Positions 1-8,782 of a DNA stretch of 64,000 nucleotides are shown piece by piece. This stretch comes from Chromohalobacter canadensis (GTDB taxonomy: Bacteria; Pseudomonadota; Gammaproteobacteria; Pseudomonadales; Halomonadaceae), in contig NZ_JAJQJH010000004.1 of NCBI RefSeq assembly GCF_029544075.1, positions 151,920 to 215,919 of the forward strand, written 5' to 3'. Within the stretch, counting starts at the first letter, position 1; the number at the start of each line of letters is the position of its first letter. The position numbers and the translations under genes were made by a program. Under the pieces are notes generated by a model. That model saw only the letters and a list, made by a program, of their open reading frames with translations. It was not told where the DNA came from and did not search any database.

Positions 1-600
1 CGCCGCGGTTCGCTGGGTGGCGTGCTGCGCGTCAAGGGCGTCCAGGGCCATGTCGCCTACCCGCATCTGGCACGCAATCCCGTGCACGAGGCGATCCCGG
101 CATTAGCCGCGCTGGCCGCCGAGCATTGGGATACCGGCAACGACTTCTTCCCCGCGACCAGCTTCCAGATATCCAACCTCCAGGCCGGTACAGGGGCGAC
201 CAACGTGATTCCCGGTCAACTGGAAGTGGTCTTCAATTTCCGCTTCTCCACGGAGGTCACCGCCGAGGCGTTGAAGACGCGCACCGCCGAGATCCTGGAT
301 GATTTTGCGCTCGACTACACGCTCGACTGGACGCTCAACGGTGACCCCTTCCTCACCACCGGGGGCGCCCTGGTCGATGCCACCGTGGCCAGCGTGGAAG
401 ACATGCTCGGCTATCGGCCGCAGCTGTCGACCGGCGGTGGCACCTCGGATGGCCGATTCGTCGCCACGCTGGGCGCGCAAGTCATCGAGCTGGGCCCGAC
501 CAACGCCACGATACACAAGGTCGACGAACGCATACGCGCCGCCGACCTGGAGACGCTAAGCCGTCTCTATACGACCATCATGCAACGCTTGCTTACCTGA
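1..600 (+). CDS. dapE: Succinyl-diaminopimelate desuccinylase, 3' part (5' end outside window)
   Basis: The reading frame is open from base 1 and ends with TGA at 598-600, so about the last 199 codons are present. DapE hydrolyses N-succinyl-LL-diaminopimelate to LL-diaminopimelate in lysine and peptidoglycan synthesis; it is a cytoplasmic di-zinc peptidase of the M20 family. Visible family motifs are [15 protein letters not shown] near the start of the fragment (dimerisation/lid domain), GGGTSDGRF, and IHKVDE near the C-terminus, which holds the late metal-binding His. The catalytic N-terminal metal ligands lie outside the window. The family assignment is secure; only the start is missing. 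Confidence 0.95.
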   Translation, partial: RRGSLGGVLRVKGVQGHVAYPHLARNPVHEAIPALAALAAEHWDTGNDFFPATSFQISNLQAGTGATNVIPGQLEVVFNFRFSTEVTAEALKTRTAEILDDFALDYTLDWTLNGDPFLTTGGALVDATVASVEDMLGYRPQLSTGGGTSDGRFVATLGAQVIELGPTNATIHKVDERIRAADLETLSRLYTTIMQRLLT

Positions 601-608
601 GGTCCGCC

Positions 609-998
609 GTGGAGCGCTACCCCGACATCGAGATCTACCTGGCCGACGCCGACATCGAGACCGTGCAACGCTGGCTCGCCGGGCACTTCGACGAACCGCC
701 CACGCTGGTCAAGCGCGGCAAGGCCCAATGGCAGGCACGAGCACGCCATGCCGACAGCGAGGTGCCAATCCTGTTGGTGACCCAGGCCGCCGATGGTTTC
801 GCCAGTCTGTGGTTCGACAGTCCGCATACCCCCTGGCCGCGCGATGTGGACTGCGCACGTGATGCCGCGCGGGCACTTGGCTGCGAGGTACGTTGCTCGT
901 TGGGTGGTTGGCAGCCCGGCGACGAGCCGGACCGCTTCTGGCGCGTCCGCGCGGACGGCGAGGAAGGCGCTATCGACTGGCCAGACTCGGGACAATAG
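609..998 (+). CDS. Conserved hypothetical protein downstream of dapE
   Basis: A 129-residue protein begins with GTG eight bases after the dapE stop, so it is probably co-transcribed and possibly translationally coupled. It is a small, soluble, Trp-rich acidic protein with no signal peptide or membrane segment. The C-terminal half contains FWRVRADGEEGAIDWP. I do not recognise a named catalytic motif. Small proteins of this kind are often found next to dapE in gammaproteobacteria, which supports it being real, but no function can be given from sequence alone. Confidence 0.75.
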   Translation: MERYPDIEIYLADADIETVQRWLAGHFDEPPTLVKRGKAQWQARARHADSEVPILLVTQAADGFASLWFDSPHTPWPRDVDCARDAARALGCEVRCSLGGWQPGDEPDRFWRVRADGEEGAIDWPDSGQ

Positions 999-1057
999 AC
1001 GACGCTGCACGTTGCCCGCTTCGTGCCCCAGCACATACCCGACAAGGACGCTCTTTC

Positions 1058-1993
1058 ATGGCGGAATCCAAACCGGTCATCTATGCCGCCATGGGCGGTA
1101 ACCTGCTGATCGCGATCACCAAGTTCGTGGCGGCCGCATTCACCGGTAGTTCGGCAATGCTCTCCGAGGGCATTCACTCGGTGGTCGACACCGGCAATCA
1201 GGTGCTTTTGCTGCTCGGCATGAAACGTGCCAGCCGCCCGCCCAGCGAACAGTTCCCCTTCGGCCATGGCAAGGAGGTCTACTTCTGGAGCTTCGTGGTC
1301 GCCATCCTGATCTTCGCCGTGGGTGCGGGCGTATCGATCTACGAAGGGATCCAGCACATTCTGCATCCCGAGCCGATGACGTCGCCCCTGGTCAATTATA
1401 TCGTGCTGGGACTGGGCATTCTTTTCGAAGGCGCCTCATGGGCCTTCGCACTGAATGCATTCCGCAAGACCAAGGGCAAGTGGAGCTATGTGCAGGCCGT
1501 GCGGCGTGGCAAGGACCCTTCGATGTTCGTGGTGGTGTTCGAGGATTCCGCCGCGCTACTTGGCTTGATCGTCGCCCTGGTGGGCATATGGTTGAGCCAA
1601 GCGACCGGCAATCCGATTTTCGACGGTATCGCCTCGGTAGTCATCGGCTTTGTCCTGGGCGGCACGGCGATCTGGCTGGCCGCCGAGACCAAGGGGCTTT
1701 TGATCGGCGAAAGCGCCAACCGTCACGTGGTCGAGGCCATTCGCCAGTTGGCCGGCCAAGCCGATGGCGTGGAAGCGGTCAACGAAGTACTGACCATGCA
1801 CATGGGGCCGGATTTCATCCTCGTTACCTTGAGCATCCGCTTTCAGCGGGGATTGCCCGCCGAACGCATCGAGCGTGCCATTGCCGATCTGGACCGCGCG
1901 ATCAAAGCCGAAGAAAGCATGGTCAAACGCGTGTTCGTCGAGGCAGAGGCGCGGGCCGATGTGGATGCCCCGCCGCCTAATGACAGCACGTAG
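1058..1993 (+). CDS. Cation diffusion facilitator (CDF) family metal transporter
   Basis: The 311-residue membrane protein exports divalent cations by proton antiport in the CDF family. ATG 1058 is preferred because the protein then begins MAESKPVIYAAMGGN with the first membrane helix; the longer open frame upstream (from 893) has no family similarity. HSVVDTGNQ in helix 2 carries the D of the transport site, and FGHGKEVYFWSFV follows as the usual loop between helices 2 and 3. The C-terminal 85 residues form the cytosolic ferredoxin-like dimerisation domain. The metal specificity (Zn, Fe, Co or Mn) cannot be read. It is followed by a strong hairpin. Confidence 0.9.
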   Translation: MAESKPVIYAAMGGNLLIAITKFVAAAFTGSSAMLSEGIHSVVDTGNQVLLLLGMKRASRPPSEQFPFGHGKEVYFWSFVVAILIFAVGAGVSIYEGIQHILHPEPMTSPLVNYIVLGLGILFEGASWAFALNAFRKTKGKWSYVQAVRRGKDPSMFVVVFEDSAALLGLIVALVGIWLSQATGNPIFDGIASVVIGFVLGGTAIWLAAETKGLLIGESANRHVVEAIRQLAGQADGVEAVNEVLTMHMGPDFILVTLSIRFQRGLPAERIERAIADLDRAIKAEESMVKRVFVEAEARADVDAPPPNDST

Positions 1994-2006
1994 TCCCCCA
2001 CGTGAA

Positions 2007-2037
2007 ACGCCCCGTCCGATGCAACCGGACGGGGCGT
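2007..2037. terminator. Bidirectional hairpin between convergent genes
   Basis: ACGCCCCGTCCG (2007-2018) pairs perfectly with 2026-2037 around a 7-nt loop. It lies between the convergent CDF transporter and cold-shock-domain gene. A T-run is weak on both strands, so it is called as a terminator on stem strength and position. Confidence 0.75.
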
Positions 2038-2065
2038 TATCATGCCTGCGTGGCAGGATCTGCGG

Positions 2066-2533
2066 TCAGGAAATCACGGTCACATCATCGGCCTGCAGGC
2101 CACGTTCGTTCTCGATGACGTGGTAGCGGACCTTCTGACCTTCCGCGAGCGTGCGATGTCCCTTGCCACGGATGGCACGAAAATGCACGAACACGTCCTC
2201 GCCGCTATCGCGGGTGATGAAACCGTACCCTTTGTTGACATTGAACCACTTCACTTCGCCAATCTCGCGGTCGTCGTTCTCCAACTCGGCGAGATGCGCC
2301 AGCTGCCGCGACTGCGGGGCCAGGGCTTGCGTGCTCAGCGTTCCCAGCAACAGCAGCACGAACACGGCCAAGGCCGTGGCACTATAGGCGATGGCGATGC
2401 CATCGGCCTCCAGCAGCAAGGAAAACTCCAGTACGCTGCCGGTCAGCGTCACGAACAGTGCGATCAACAGTGGAGAAGGAATGGCCAACAGGACACTGAT
2501 GAGACTACAACGTAGGAATATCTTACGATTCAT
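2066..2533 (-). CDS. Membrane-anchored cold-shock-domain protein
   Basis: A 155-residue protein joins two predicted membrane helices (about residues 8-32 and 48-68) to a C-terminal CspA-like domain (about 89-155). The cold-shock domain has both RNA-binding motifs, KGYGFI (RNP1) and VFVHF (RNP2), plus the opening [14 protein letters not shown]. Typical CspA proteins are free 65-70-residue cytosolic RNA chaperones; here the domain would be held at the inner membrane on the cytosolic side. The ATG at 2531-2533 is chosen because GAGG lies just upstream and helix 1 follows; the frame extends another 44 codons without family similarity. The role is unknown beyond nucleic-acid binding. Confidence 0.8.
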   Translation of the reverse strand: MNRKIFLRCSLISVLLAIPSPLLIALFVTLTGSVLEFSLLLEADGIAIAYSATALAVFVLLLLGTLSTQALAPQSRQLAHLAELENDDREIGEVKWFNVNKGYGFITRDSGEDVFVHFRAIRGKGHRTLAEGQKVRYHVIENERGLQADDVTVIS

Positions 2534-2715
2534 GGACCTCGATATCTCTTGTTGTCCGATGGAAATGCTCCTTGGCGCCTGAGCGCGTAAAGAGCCGACA
2601 TGAGTTGCGCAGTAACTACGCAACGTGATGAACACAACTTTTGAACACAATGCTTTTGAACGCATTGCATAAGGTGCCAGAAATGAACGGTGACACGCCG
2701 TCGAAGGATTCTAGC

Positions 2716-2952
2716 ATGACCGAGGACACCACGCGCGACCGCCTCGACGCACTGGAGTCCCGGCTCGCCTATCAGGAAGACTGGCTGGACACGCTCGACC
2801 GTGCCCTGGCCGCACAGGACCGCCGCGTGGTCCAGCTAGAACGCACCAATGACATGCTACGCGAACGCCTGAGGAACCTGCGTCAAAGCGTCGATCATAT
2901 GAGCGACGATGACGCCCCGACGCCTAGCGACGAGATTCCTCCACATTACTGA
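2716..2952 (+). CDS. slyX: SlyX family protein
   Basis: A 78-residue, nearly all-helical coiled-coil protein with the SlyX pattern: a heptad N-terminal half (RLDALESRLAYQEDWLDTLD), a second LERTNDMLRERLRNL segment, and a polar tail ending in PPHY, which is the conserved SlyX C-terminus. SlyX is widespread in gammaproteobacteria but has no established biochemical function. ATG 2716 is preceded by AAGGA; upstream in-frame ATGs at 2641 and 2683 lack the family start. It is divergent from the cold-shock-domain gene. Confidence 0.88.
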   Translation: MTEDTTRDRLDALESRLAYQEDWLDTLDRALAAQDRRVVQLERTNDMLRERLRNLRQSVDHMSDDDAPTPSDEIPPHY

Positions 2953-2999
2953 ACGACTGCTTTGCTGAACGACTACTGCCCCGGCCGTTGGTCCATGAA

Positions 3000-4550
3000 T
3001 CAAGCGTGCTGGGGCTTTTTCAGTAGCAGAATCAACGGCGCCACCAACAGGTATAGCGCGCCCAGCCACAGGAAAATATCGTTGTAGGCCATGACCATGC
3101 TCTGCTCGAGCAGGGTCCGCGCCATCATCTCGACCGAGGCCGTCTGTGGGTCGCCGGTCGACGCCAGCAGCTGCTGATACTGCGCCTGGGTCGCGTTGAC
3201 CACCTCGCGGCCTTGATCGATGGCGGGGATCAACTGATTCCAGTGGTAGTCCTCCCGCCAGTCGCGAATCGTATCCAGCAGCGCCAGGCCCACCGCCCCA
3301 CCAAGATTGCGCATCACGTTGAACAGACCGCTGGCATTGCCGACCTCGCTCGGCGGCAAGGTGCCGAAAGCAATGCGCGAGGTCGGGATCAAGCACATCA
3401 CCAATCCCACGCCGCGCACCACCTGCGGCCAGAAGAACGTGTCGAAGCCCGATTCGGCGGTCAGGTTGGCATTCATTACCGTACCGATACCGGTCAACAG
3501 CATACCCAGCAACAGCAAGGCACGCAGGTCGACCTTGTCCGAGGCACGCCCCACTAGCGGCGCGGTCAAAAACATCGCCACCCCGGTCACGATCATGACC
3601 TCGCCGATCTGTAAGGCCGAATAGCCACGCACGTTACCCAGAAACAGCGGCAGCAGATACACAAGGCCATACAAGCCGATCCCCACCACGAACCCTAGCC
3701 ACGCCCCCACGGCGAAGTTGAGATTGACGAAGGCACGCAAGTCGACGATGGGATGACGGTGGCGTAGAGCGCGCCAGAAGAACCCCACCGAGGTGAGCGC
3801 GCAGACGATGGCGGCGATGAGGATCGTACGGCTGGCGAACCAGTCATCGCCAGGGCCTTCTTCCAGCGAAAACTCCAGCGTGCCTAGAAACAGGGCCAAA
3901 AGCGCCAGGCCGATGAGATCGAGATGGCGCAGCGCCCGATGGTCGGGACGGTCGATATCCAGCAACCGCCACACCGCCAGCGAGACCAGCACGCCAGGCA
4001 CGAGATTGGCGAGAAACAGCCAATGCCAGCTCGCGAACTCGGTGATGTAACCGCCCACGGTGGGCCCGATCGACGGGGCCAGAGTCGCCACCAGGCCCAT
4101 CACACCCTGCACCGTTCCCATCATGCGCCGCGGAAAGACACTGAAGCTAATGGCATAGGCGATAGGGATCATCGCCCCGCCCATGAAGCCTTGAATGGCG
4201 CGCAGCACGATCAGCGATTCGATGGAATTCGCCATGGCGCAGCCGAGGCTCGCCAGCGTGAAGCCCAGGCACGAGGTCACGAGCGCGACTCGGGTGGACA
4301 GAATCCGCGTCAGCATGCCCGACAGCGGAATCATGATGATCTCGGCGATCAGATAAGAGGTCTGAACCCAAGAGATTTCATCGGCGCTGGCCGAAACGCC
4401 GGCCTGGATCTCGTTGAGGGAACTGGCGACGATCTGGATATCCAGAATCGCCATGAACATACCGAACACCGCCGCCACGAAGGCCAGTTGGGTGCGTCGT
4501 GACGGGGCTTCCTGCGGGCCCGACGAGTCGGTTGCGGTCGCCTCGGCCAT
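3000..4550 (-). CDS. emrB: EmrB/QacA-type DHA2 major facilitator drug exporter
   Basis: This is a 516-residue protein with about 14 membrane segments, the size and topology of the DHA2 (EmrB) family. The first helix holds LDIQIVASSLNEIQ, the typical DHA2 motif D1, and FMGGAMIPIAYAIS is in helix 4. With the adjacent membrane-fusion gene it should form a proton-driven tripartite pump that moves hydrophobic drugs or uncouplers across both membranes with a TolC protein encoded elsewhere. The start ATG abuts the emrA stop codon with no spacing, indicating one operon in the order emrA-emrB. Its substrate is unknown. Confidence 0.92.
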   Translation of the reverse strand: MAEATATDSSGPQEAPSRRTQLAFVAAVFGMFMAILDIQIVASSLNEIQAGVSASADEISWVQTSYLIAEIIMIPLSGMLTRILSTRVALVTSCLGFTLASLGCAMANSIESLIVLRAIQGFMGGAMIPIAYAISFSVFPRRMMGTVQGVMGLVATLAPSIGPTVGGYITEFASWHWLFLANLVPGVLVSLAVWRLLDIDRPDHRALRHLDLIGLALLALFLGTLEFSLEEGPGDDWFASRTILIAAIVCALTSVGFFWRALRHRHPIVDLRAFVNLNFAVGAWLGFVVGIGLYGLVYLLPLFLGNVRGYSALQIGEVMIVTGVAMFLTAPLVGRASDKVDLRALLLLGMLLTGIGTVMNANLTAESGFDTFFWPQVVRGVGLVMCLIPTSRIAFGTLPPSEVGNASGLFNVMRNLGGAVGLALLDTIRDWREDYHWNQLIPAIDQGREVVNATQAQYQQLLASTGDPQTASVEMMARTLLEQSMVMAYNDIFLWLGALYLLVAPLILLLKKPQHA

Positions 4551-5603
4551 TTAGTCGTCGCCCTCGGGGTCGAGGTCGCGCGTATCCACCGACGGCACCA
4601 CCGAGAGGCCATCGCGCAAGCGCTCCAGGGCATCATCCGGCCCCGTCACGCGAATACGCACCGGCACTCGCTGGACGATCTTGTTGAAGTTGCCGGTGGC
4701 GTTATCTTGTGGCAACAGACTGAAGCGCGAGCCCGTGGCAGGCGCCAAGCTATCGACGACGCCCTCGAACTCGGTATCGGGATAGGCATCGACGTGCAAC
4801 GACACCGACTGCCCCGGCCGCATGCGTGCGGTCTGGGTTTCCTTGTAATTGGCAATGACGTAGGCCGAGCGAATCGGCACCAATTGCATCAAGGTCAACG
4901 ACGGCTGGGCCAGCGTGCCGACCTCGACCGTCTTGTTGCCGATCACGCCATCCACCGGCGCCGTCAGACGCGTCTTGTCGAGTTGGTGGCGAGCGTTATC
5001 GACATCGGCCCGGGCGGACTCGATGTTGGCCTTGGCACTGTCGCTTTCGGCCTCGAGCACGTCGAGCTGCTTGCGTGACGACGACAACGTGGCACGCCGC
5101 GCCGCGAGCGTCGCTTCCGCAACCTGAACCGCCGCTTGGTCGTCCTGATACTCTTGCTGAGAAGCATAGTTCTTCTCGGCCAGGCGCTTCGAGCGTTCGA
5201 GATGCAAGCGTGCCTGCTCGAGATCCGCCTGCGCCGACGTCACCTGGGCCTTGGCTTCGTCGATCGACGCACGTTGCTGCTCGACTTGGCGATCGGCACT
5301 GACAGCGTTGGCTTGGGCCACGGCCAACGCCGCCTGGGCTTGGGCAAGTTGAGACTTGGCATCGCTGGGGTCGAGCTTCACCAGAATATCGCCGGCCTCG
5401 ACGCGCTGGTTGTCGGACACTGCGACCTCGTCGACACGCCCGCTGACCTCGGCGCGCACCGCCACACTGTCGGCATGCACGTAAGCGTTATCGGTCTCTT
5501 CGAAGAAGCGGCCGGTCTGCCACCAATGTATCCCCCAAGCGAGGGCCGCCAGCACCAACACGACCAATGCCAGCGCCGTATAAAGTCGCTTCTTGATTTT
5601 CAT
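4551..5603 (-). CDS. emrA: EmrA/HlyD-family membrane fusion protein
   Basis: A 350-residue inner-membrane-anchored periplasmic adaptor. The N-terminus has a single membrane helix (about 10-26) followed by the FFEETDNAYVHADSVAV signature of EmrA proteins. The biotinyl-lipoyl half-motif DILVKLDPSDAKSQL precedes a long Ala/Gln/Glu-rich alpha-hairpin (about 90-210), and the beta-barrel domain follows. It should link EmrB to an outer-membrane TolC channel. No MarR/TetR regulator lies beside the pair; the 194 bp upstream separate it from the divergent iron permease gene. Confidence 0.92.
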   Translation of the reverse strand: MKIKKRLYTALALVVLVLAALAWGIHWWQTGRFFEETDNAYVHADSVAVRAEVSGRVDEVAVSDNQRVEAGDILVKLDPSDAKSQLAQAQAALAVAQANAVSADRQVEQQRASIDEAKAQVTSAQADLEQARLHLERSKRLAEKNYASQQEYQDDQAAVQVAEATLAARRATLSSSRKQLDVLEAESDSAKANIESARADVDNARHQLDKTRLTAPVDGVIGNKTVEVGTLAQPSLTLMQLVPIRSAYVIANYKETQTARMRPGQSVSLHVDAYPDTEFEGVVDSLAPATGSRFSLLPQDNATGNFNKIVQRVPVRIRVTGPDDALERLRDGLSVVPSVDTRDLDPEGDD

Positions 5604-5797
5604 AACTCGCGTTCACCGGACGGTCTACAGGGGCGAGTAGGATACACTAATTTGCCCCCACGACGCTTGAGGACACACCGACGAAACGACGCCTCCGCGC
5701 CCGATGGGCGATGTCGCTATACGGCGAAGATGATAGCATTCGCAGTTGCCAGCGCGTCTCACCCGCATCTCATCGCCGCCCGCCAAAGGAACGTGAC

Positions 5798-7501
5798 ATG
5801 CCACTCTTCGGTAGCCGACCGGCCTTCTTCTTCCGTTCCCGACACCGTCGGCATGTCGACCCCTGGAGCCTGGTGACGCTTGGCGTTGCACTGAGCGTGG
5901 CCCTGCCGGTCATCACGGTCCTCGTGCACGTGCTGATCCCTTCGCGGGCGATCTGGGCGCATCTCGCGGACACCGTGCTCACCGGGTACCTCACCAACAC
6001 CCTCTGGCTGGCGCTGGGCGTCGGCATCGGCACGACCGTCATCGGAACCGGCACCGCCTGGCTGATCGCCATGTGCCGCTTTCCGGGCCGCCGCGTCTTC
6101 GAGTGGGCGCTGCTGTTGCCCCTGGCCGTGCCCACTTACGTCATCGCCTACGCCTATACCGACTTCCTGCAGTACGCCGGCCCCCTGCAAAGCGAACTGC
6201 GCGCGCTCTTCGGCTGGGACCACGGGGACTACGTCTTTCCCAATATCCGCTCGCTGGGCGGCGCCACGCTGCTGATCACCCTGGTGCTCTACCCCTACGT
6301 CTACCTGCTCACCCGCGCGGCATTCCTCGAACAGTCGGCCTGCGTGCTGGATGTGGGGCGCACGCTGGGGCGTGGTCCCTGGCGACTGTTCACGACGGTC
6401 GCCGTACCACTGGCGCGACCGGCGATCATCGGCGGCGTCTCTCTGGTATTGATGGAAACGCTCAACGAGTTCGGCGCGGTGCAGTACTTCGGCGTGGACA
6501 CCTTCACCACGGGGATCTATCGCACCTGGTTCGGCATGGGCGAACCCGTCGCCGCCGCGCAACTGGCCGCCTGCCTGCTGGCCTTCGTGATCATCGTGGT
6601 CGCCCTGGAACGCCTCTCGCGCGGCCGCCGTCGATACTTCCACACCACCGGCCGCTATCGCCAATTGCCGGAGTTCACCCTCCGCGGCTGGCATGCCGGG
6701 GGCGCCTGCCTCGCCTGTGCCTTGCCCATCGGCATCGGCTTCGTGCTGCCCGGCGCCATTCTCGCCGACCTCGCCCTGGATACGGGCGATGACGTTCTAG
6801 GCGCCCGCTTCCTAGACTACGCCGGCAACAGCCTCATGCTCGCGGCACTCGCGGCACTGGTCGCCGTGGGTCTCGCGCTCGTGCTCAGCTATGGCGTGCG
6901 CCTGCATCCCGGCCGCACCACCCGGACGGCCACACGCATCGCCGCCATGGGCTATGCCGTACCCGGCTCGGTCGTCGCCGTGGGGATTCTGATCCCTCTC
7001 ACCTGGGTCGACCGCCACCTCTATGCCTGGTTGAACGGTCAGCTCGGCATTGAGATCGGCCTGATACTGAGCGGGACGGCCTTCGTCTTGATATATGCCT
7101 ATGTCGTGCGCTTTCTGGCGGTATCGTTCAATACCGTGGAAGCGAGCCTGGCCAAGGTCACCCCCGGCATGGACGCGGCATCCCGCACGCTGGGCCAGAC
7201 CGCCGGCGGCACCCTCCGACGCGTTCATACCCCACTCATGAGAGGCAGCCTGTGGGCGGCCCTGCTGCTGGTCTTCGTCGATGTCATGAAGGAATTGCCC
7301 GCGACGGTGATCCTGCGCCCCTTCGATTTCGACACCCTGGCGGTGCGCGCGCACAACCTGGCCGCCGACGAGCGCCTGGCGGAGGCCGCCTCGTCATCGT
7401 TGGCCATCGTCCTGGTCGGCGTCATTCCCGTCATCCTGCTCAGTCGAGCGATTCGCCACGCGCGCCCCGGGGCCTCAGGCGGGAAACACGAAGCACTGTG
7501 A
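5798..7501 (+). CDS. fbpB: Ferric iron ABC transporter, fused double permease (FbpB-like)
   Basis: The 567-residue inner-membrane protein has about 12 helices made of two tandem permease halves, the usual FbpB/SfuB/FutB architecture. Each half has an EAA-type ATPase contact loop: DVGRTLGRGPWRLF (first) and DAASRTLGQTAGGTL (second). It forms the channel for Fe(III) delivered by the periplasmic binding protein. ATG 5798 has AAAGGA upstream; the longer frame from 5711 does not add recognisable sequence. The gene stands alone: its ATPase lies downstream on the opposite strand and their 3' ends overlap by 27 bp, an unusual layout for this system. Confidence 0.9.
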   Translation: MPLFGSRPAFFFRSRHRRHVDPWSLVTLGVALSVALPVITVLVHVLIPSRAIWAHLADTVLTGYLTNTLWLALGVGIGTTVIGTGTAWLIAMCRFPGRRVFEWALLLPLAVPTYVIAYAYTDFLQYAGPLQSELRALFGWDHGDYVFPNIRSLGGATLLITLVLYPYVYLLTRAAFLEQSACVLDVGRTLGRGPWRLFTTVAVPLARPAIIGGVSLVLMETLNEFGAVQYFGVDTFTTGIYRTWFGMGEPVAAAQLAACLLAFVIIVVALERLSRGRRRYFHTTGRYRQLPEFTLRGWHAGGACLACALPIGIGFVLPGAILADLALDTGDDVLGARFLDYAGNSLMLAALAALVAVGLALVLSYGVRLHPGRTTRTATRIAAMGYAVPGSVVAVGILIPLTWVDRHLYAWLNGQLGIEIGLILSGTAFVLIYAYVVRFLAVSFNTVEASLAKVTPGMDAASRTLGQTAGGTLRRVHTPLMRGSLWAALLLVFVDVMKELPATVILRPFDFDTLAVRAHNLAADERLAEAASSSLAIVLVGVIPVILLSRAIRHARPGASGGKHEAL

Positions 7502-8596
7502 AGCATCCAGTTCCAAGGCCAGCGACGTGCCGACATCCGGCAGGAAAACGCCGGGCACCTGAGCGTGCAGATGCACCTCGCCACCCCCGCCATCGGCTGC
7601 GGCCAGGTGCAGCAGGCTGCTGCGCCCCAGGAGCTTGGCCATGACCACACGGGCCTGCCGGGGCGCAGACGTCTCCACCGCGCTGGCGGCGTGAGCGAGC
7701 GGCGTCACACGAATCGCCTCCGGGCGAATCATCACGCGCGCCCGCGCGCCCTCGGCAAGCGTCGGCGCCGCCACCGTACCCGCCGGTGTCGCCACGGCAG
7801 CGTTGCGGACGTCGCCTGACCACTCGTTGACGGCACCGAAAAACGTCACCACGAAAGGGTCCTGCGGCTGGCAGTACAACTGATAGGGCGTCCCCCACTG
7901 CACCACGCGCCCCTCGCGCATCAGGGCGATGCGATCCGCCATGAACATCGCCTCCTCGGGGTCGTGCGTCACCAGCAGCGTCCCGGCTTCTCCCTGCTTG
8001 AGCGCATGCAGGGTATCGTCGCGAATCTGTTCGCGCAGGCGCGCATCGAGACTGGAGAACGGCTCGTCCAGCAGCATCAGCTGCGGCGAGGGCGCCAGGG
8101 CGCGGGCCAGGGCCACGCGCTGCTGCTGTCCGCCCGACAACTGGTGCGGATAGCTTTCGGCGCGGGCCGCCATGCCCAGCTGATCAAGCCAGTGGCGGGC
8201 GCGGGCGCGCCGCTGTGACGCCGGCAGGCCATCCAGGCCGAAGGCGACGTTGTCCAGCACACTGAGGTGAGGAAACAGCGCCGCTTCCTGAAACGCCAGG
8301 CCGACGCTGCGCTTCTCGGGAGGCACATGACGGCCACCGGACGTACTGAGCGCCTCGCCTCCCAGGTAGAGTTCGCCATGCTGCAAACGTTCGAGACCGG
8401 CCACGAGGCGCAACACCGTTGTCTTGCCGCAGCCCGACGGCCCCAGCAGGCACACCACTTCGCCCGGCATCACCTCGAGACTGACCTCTTCCACGGCGAC
8501 ATGCTCGGCATAACGATGGCGCAACCGGCGCACGTCCAGACGAGGAGAAACCGACGCGGCCGTGCATGTGCGGGAGGCATTGAACGGTTGATTCAT
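7475..8596 (-). CDS. fbpC: Ferric iron ABC transporter ATP-binding protein (FbpC-like)
   Basis: A 373-residue cytoplasmic ATPase. Walker A GPSGCGKTT is at about 52-60, with the signature LSGGQQQRVALARAL, Walker B LMLLDEPFSSLD and the H-loop VTHDPEEAM. The C-terminal 120 residues form a TOBE-type regulatory domain, as in FbpC/PotA-class proteins. ATG 8596 gives MNQPFNASRT; the frame continues upstream, but the extra residues have no family similarity. Assignment to iron rests on the neighbouring FbpB and FbpA proteins. It is convergent with the permease gene and divergent from the binding-protein gene. Confidence 0.9.
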   Translation of the reverse strand: MNQPFNASRTCTAASVSPRLDVRRLRHRYAEHVAVEEVSLEVMPGEVVCLLGPSGCGKTTVLRLVAGLERLQHGELYLGGEALSTSGGRHVPPEKRSVGLAFQEAALFPHLSVLDNVAFGLDGLPASQRRARARHWLDQLGMAARAESYPHQLSGGQQQRVALARALAPSPQLMLLDEPFSSLDARLREQIRDDTLHALKQGEAGTLLVTHDPEEAMFMADRIALMREGRVVQWGTPYQLYCQPQDPFVVTFFGAVNEWSGDVRNAAVATPAGTVAAPTLAEGARARVMIRPEAIRVTPLAHAASAVETSAPRQARVVMAKLLGRSSLLHLAAADGGGGEVHLHAQVPGVFLPDVGTSLALELDASQCFVFPA

Positions 8597-8744
8597 GGTC
8601 AAGGGCCCAGGGACGGCAAGCGATGAGGCGATCGGCAACCCATGGGGCTGACGCCACCGGCCACCGCATGCCGTTAAACGGTGATTAAACACAGTGAATT
8701 GACGCCACCAGCCGACTGGGCTTCAATACACTCGTTAATACGAC

Positions 8745-8764
8745 TTATTATCATTACTAATCAT
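8745..8764. promoter_or_regulatory. Possible Fur box upstream of fbpA
   Basis: The AT-rich stretch TTATTATCATTACTAATCAT lies between divergent fbpC and fbpA, just before the fbpA ribosome-binding site. It contains ATCATTA and AATCAT blocks resembling overlapping halves of the Fur consensus, but by eye the best 19-bp alignment is only partial (about 11 matches). The location in an iron-uptake intergenic region is the main support. Confidence 0.4.
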
Positions 8765-8782
8765 ACCACAAGGGGATATCGC

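Noticed and set aside
893..1057. Upstream extension of the CDF transporter
   Set aside because: The extra 55 residues overlap the preceding gene and are Arg-rich, typical of out-of-frame GC-rich sequence; the family start is at 1058.
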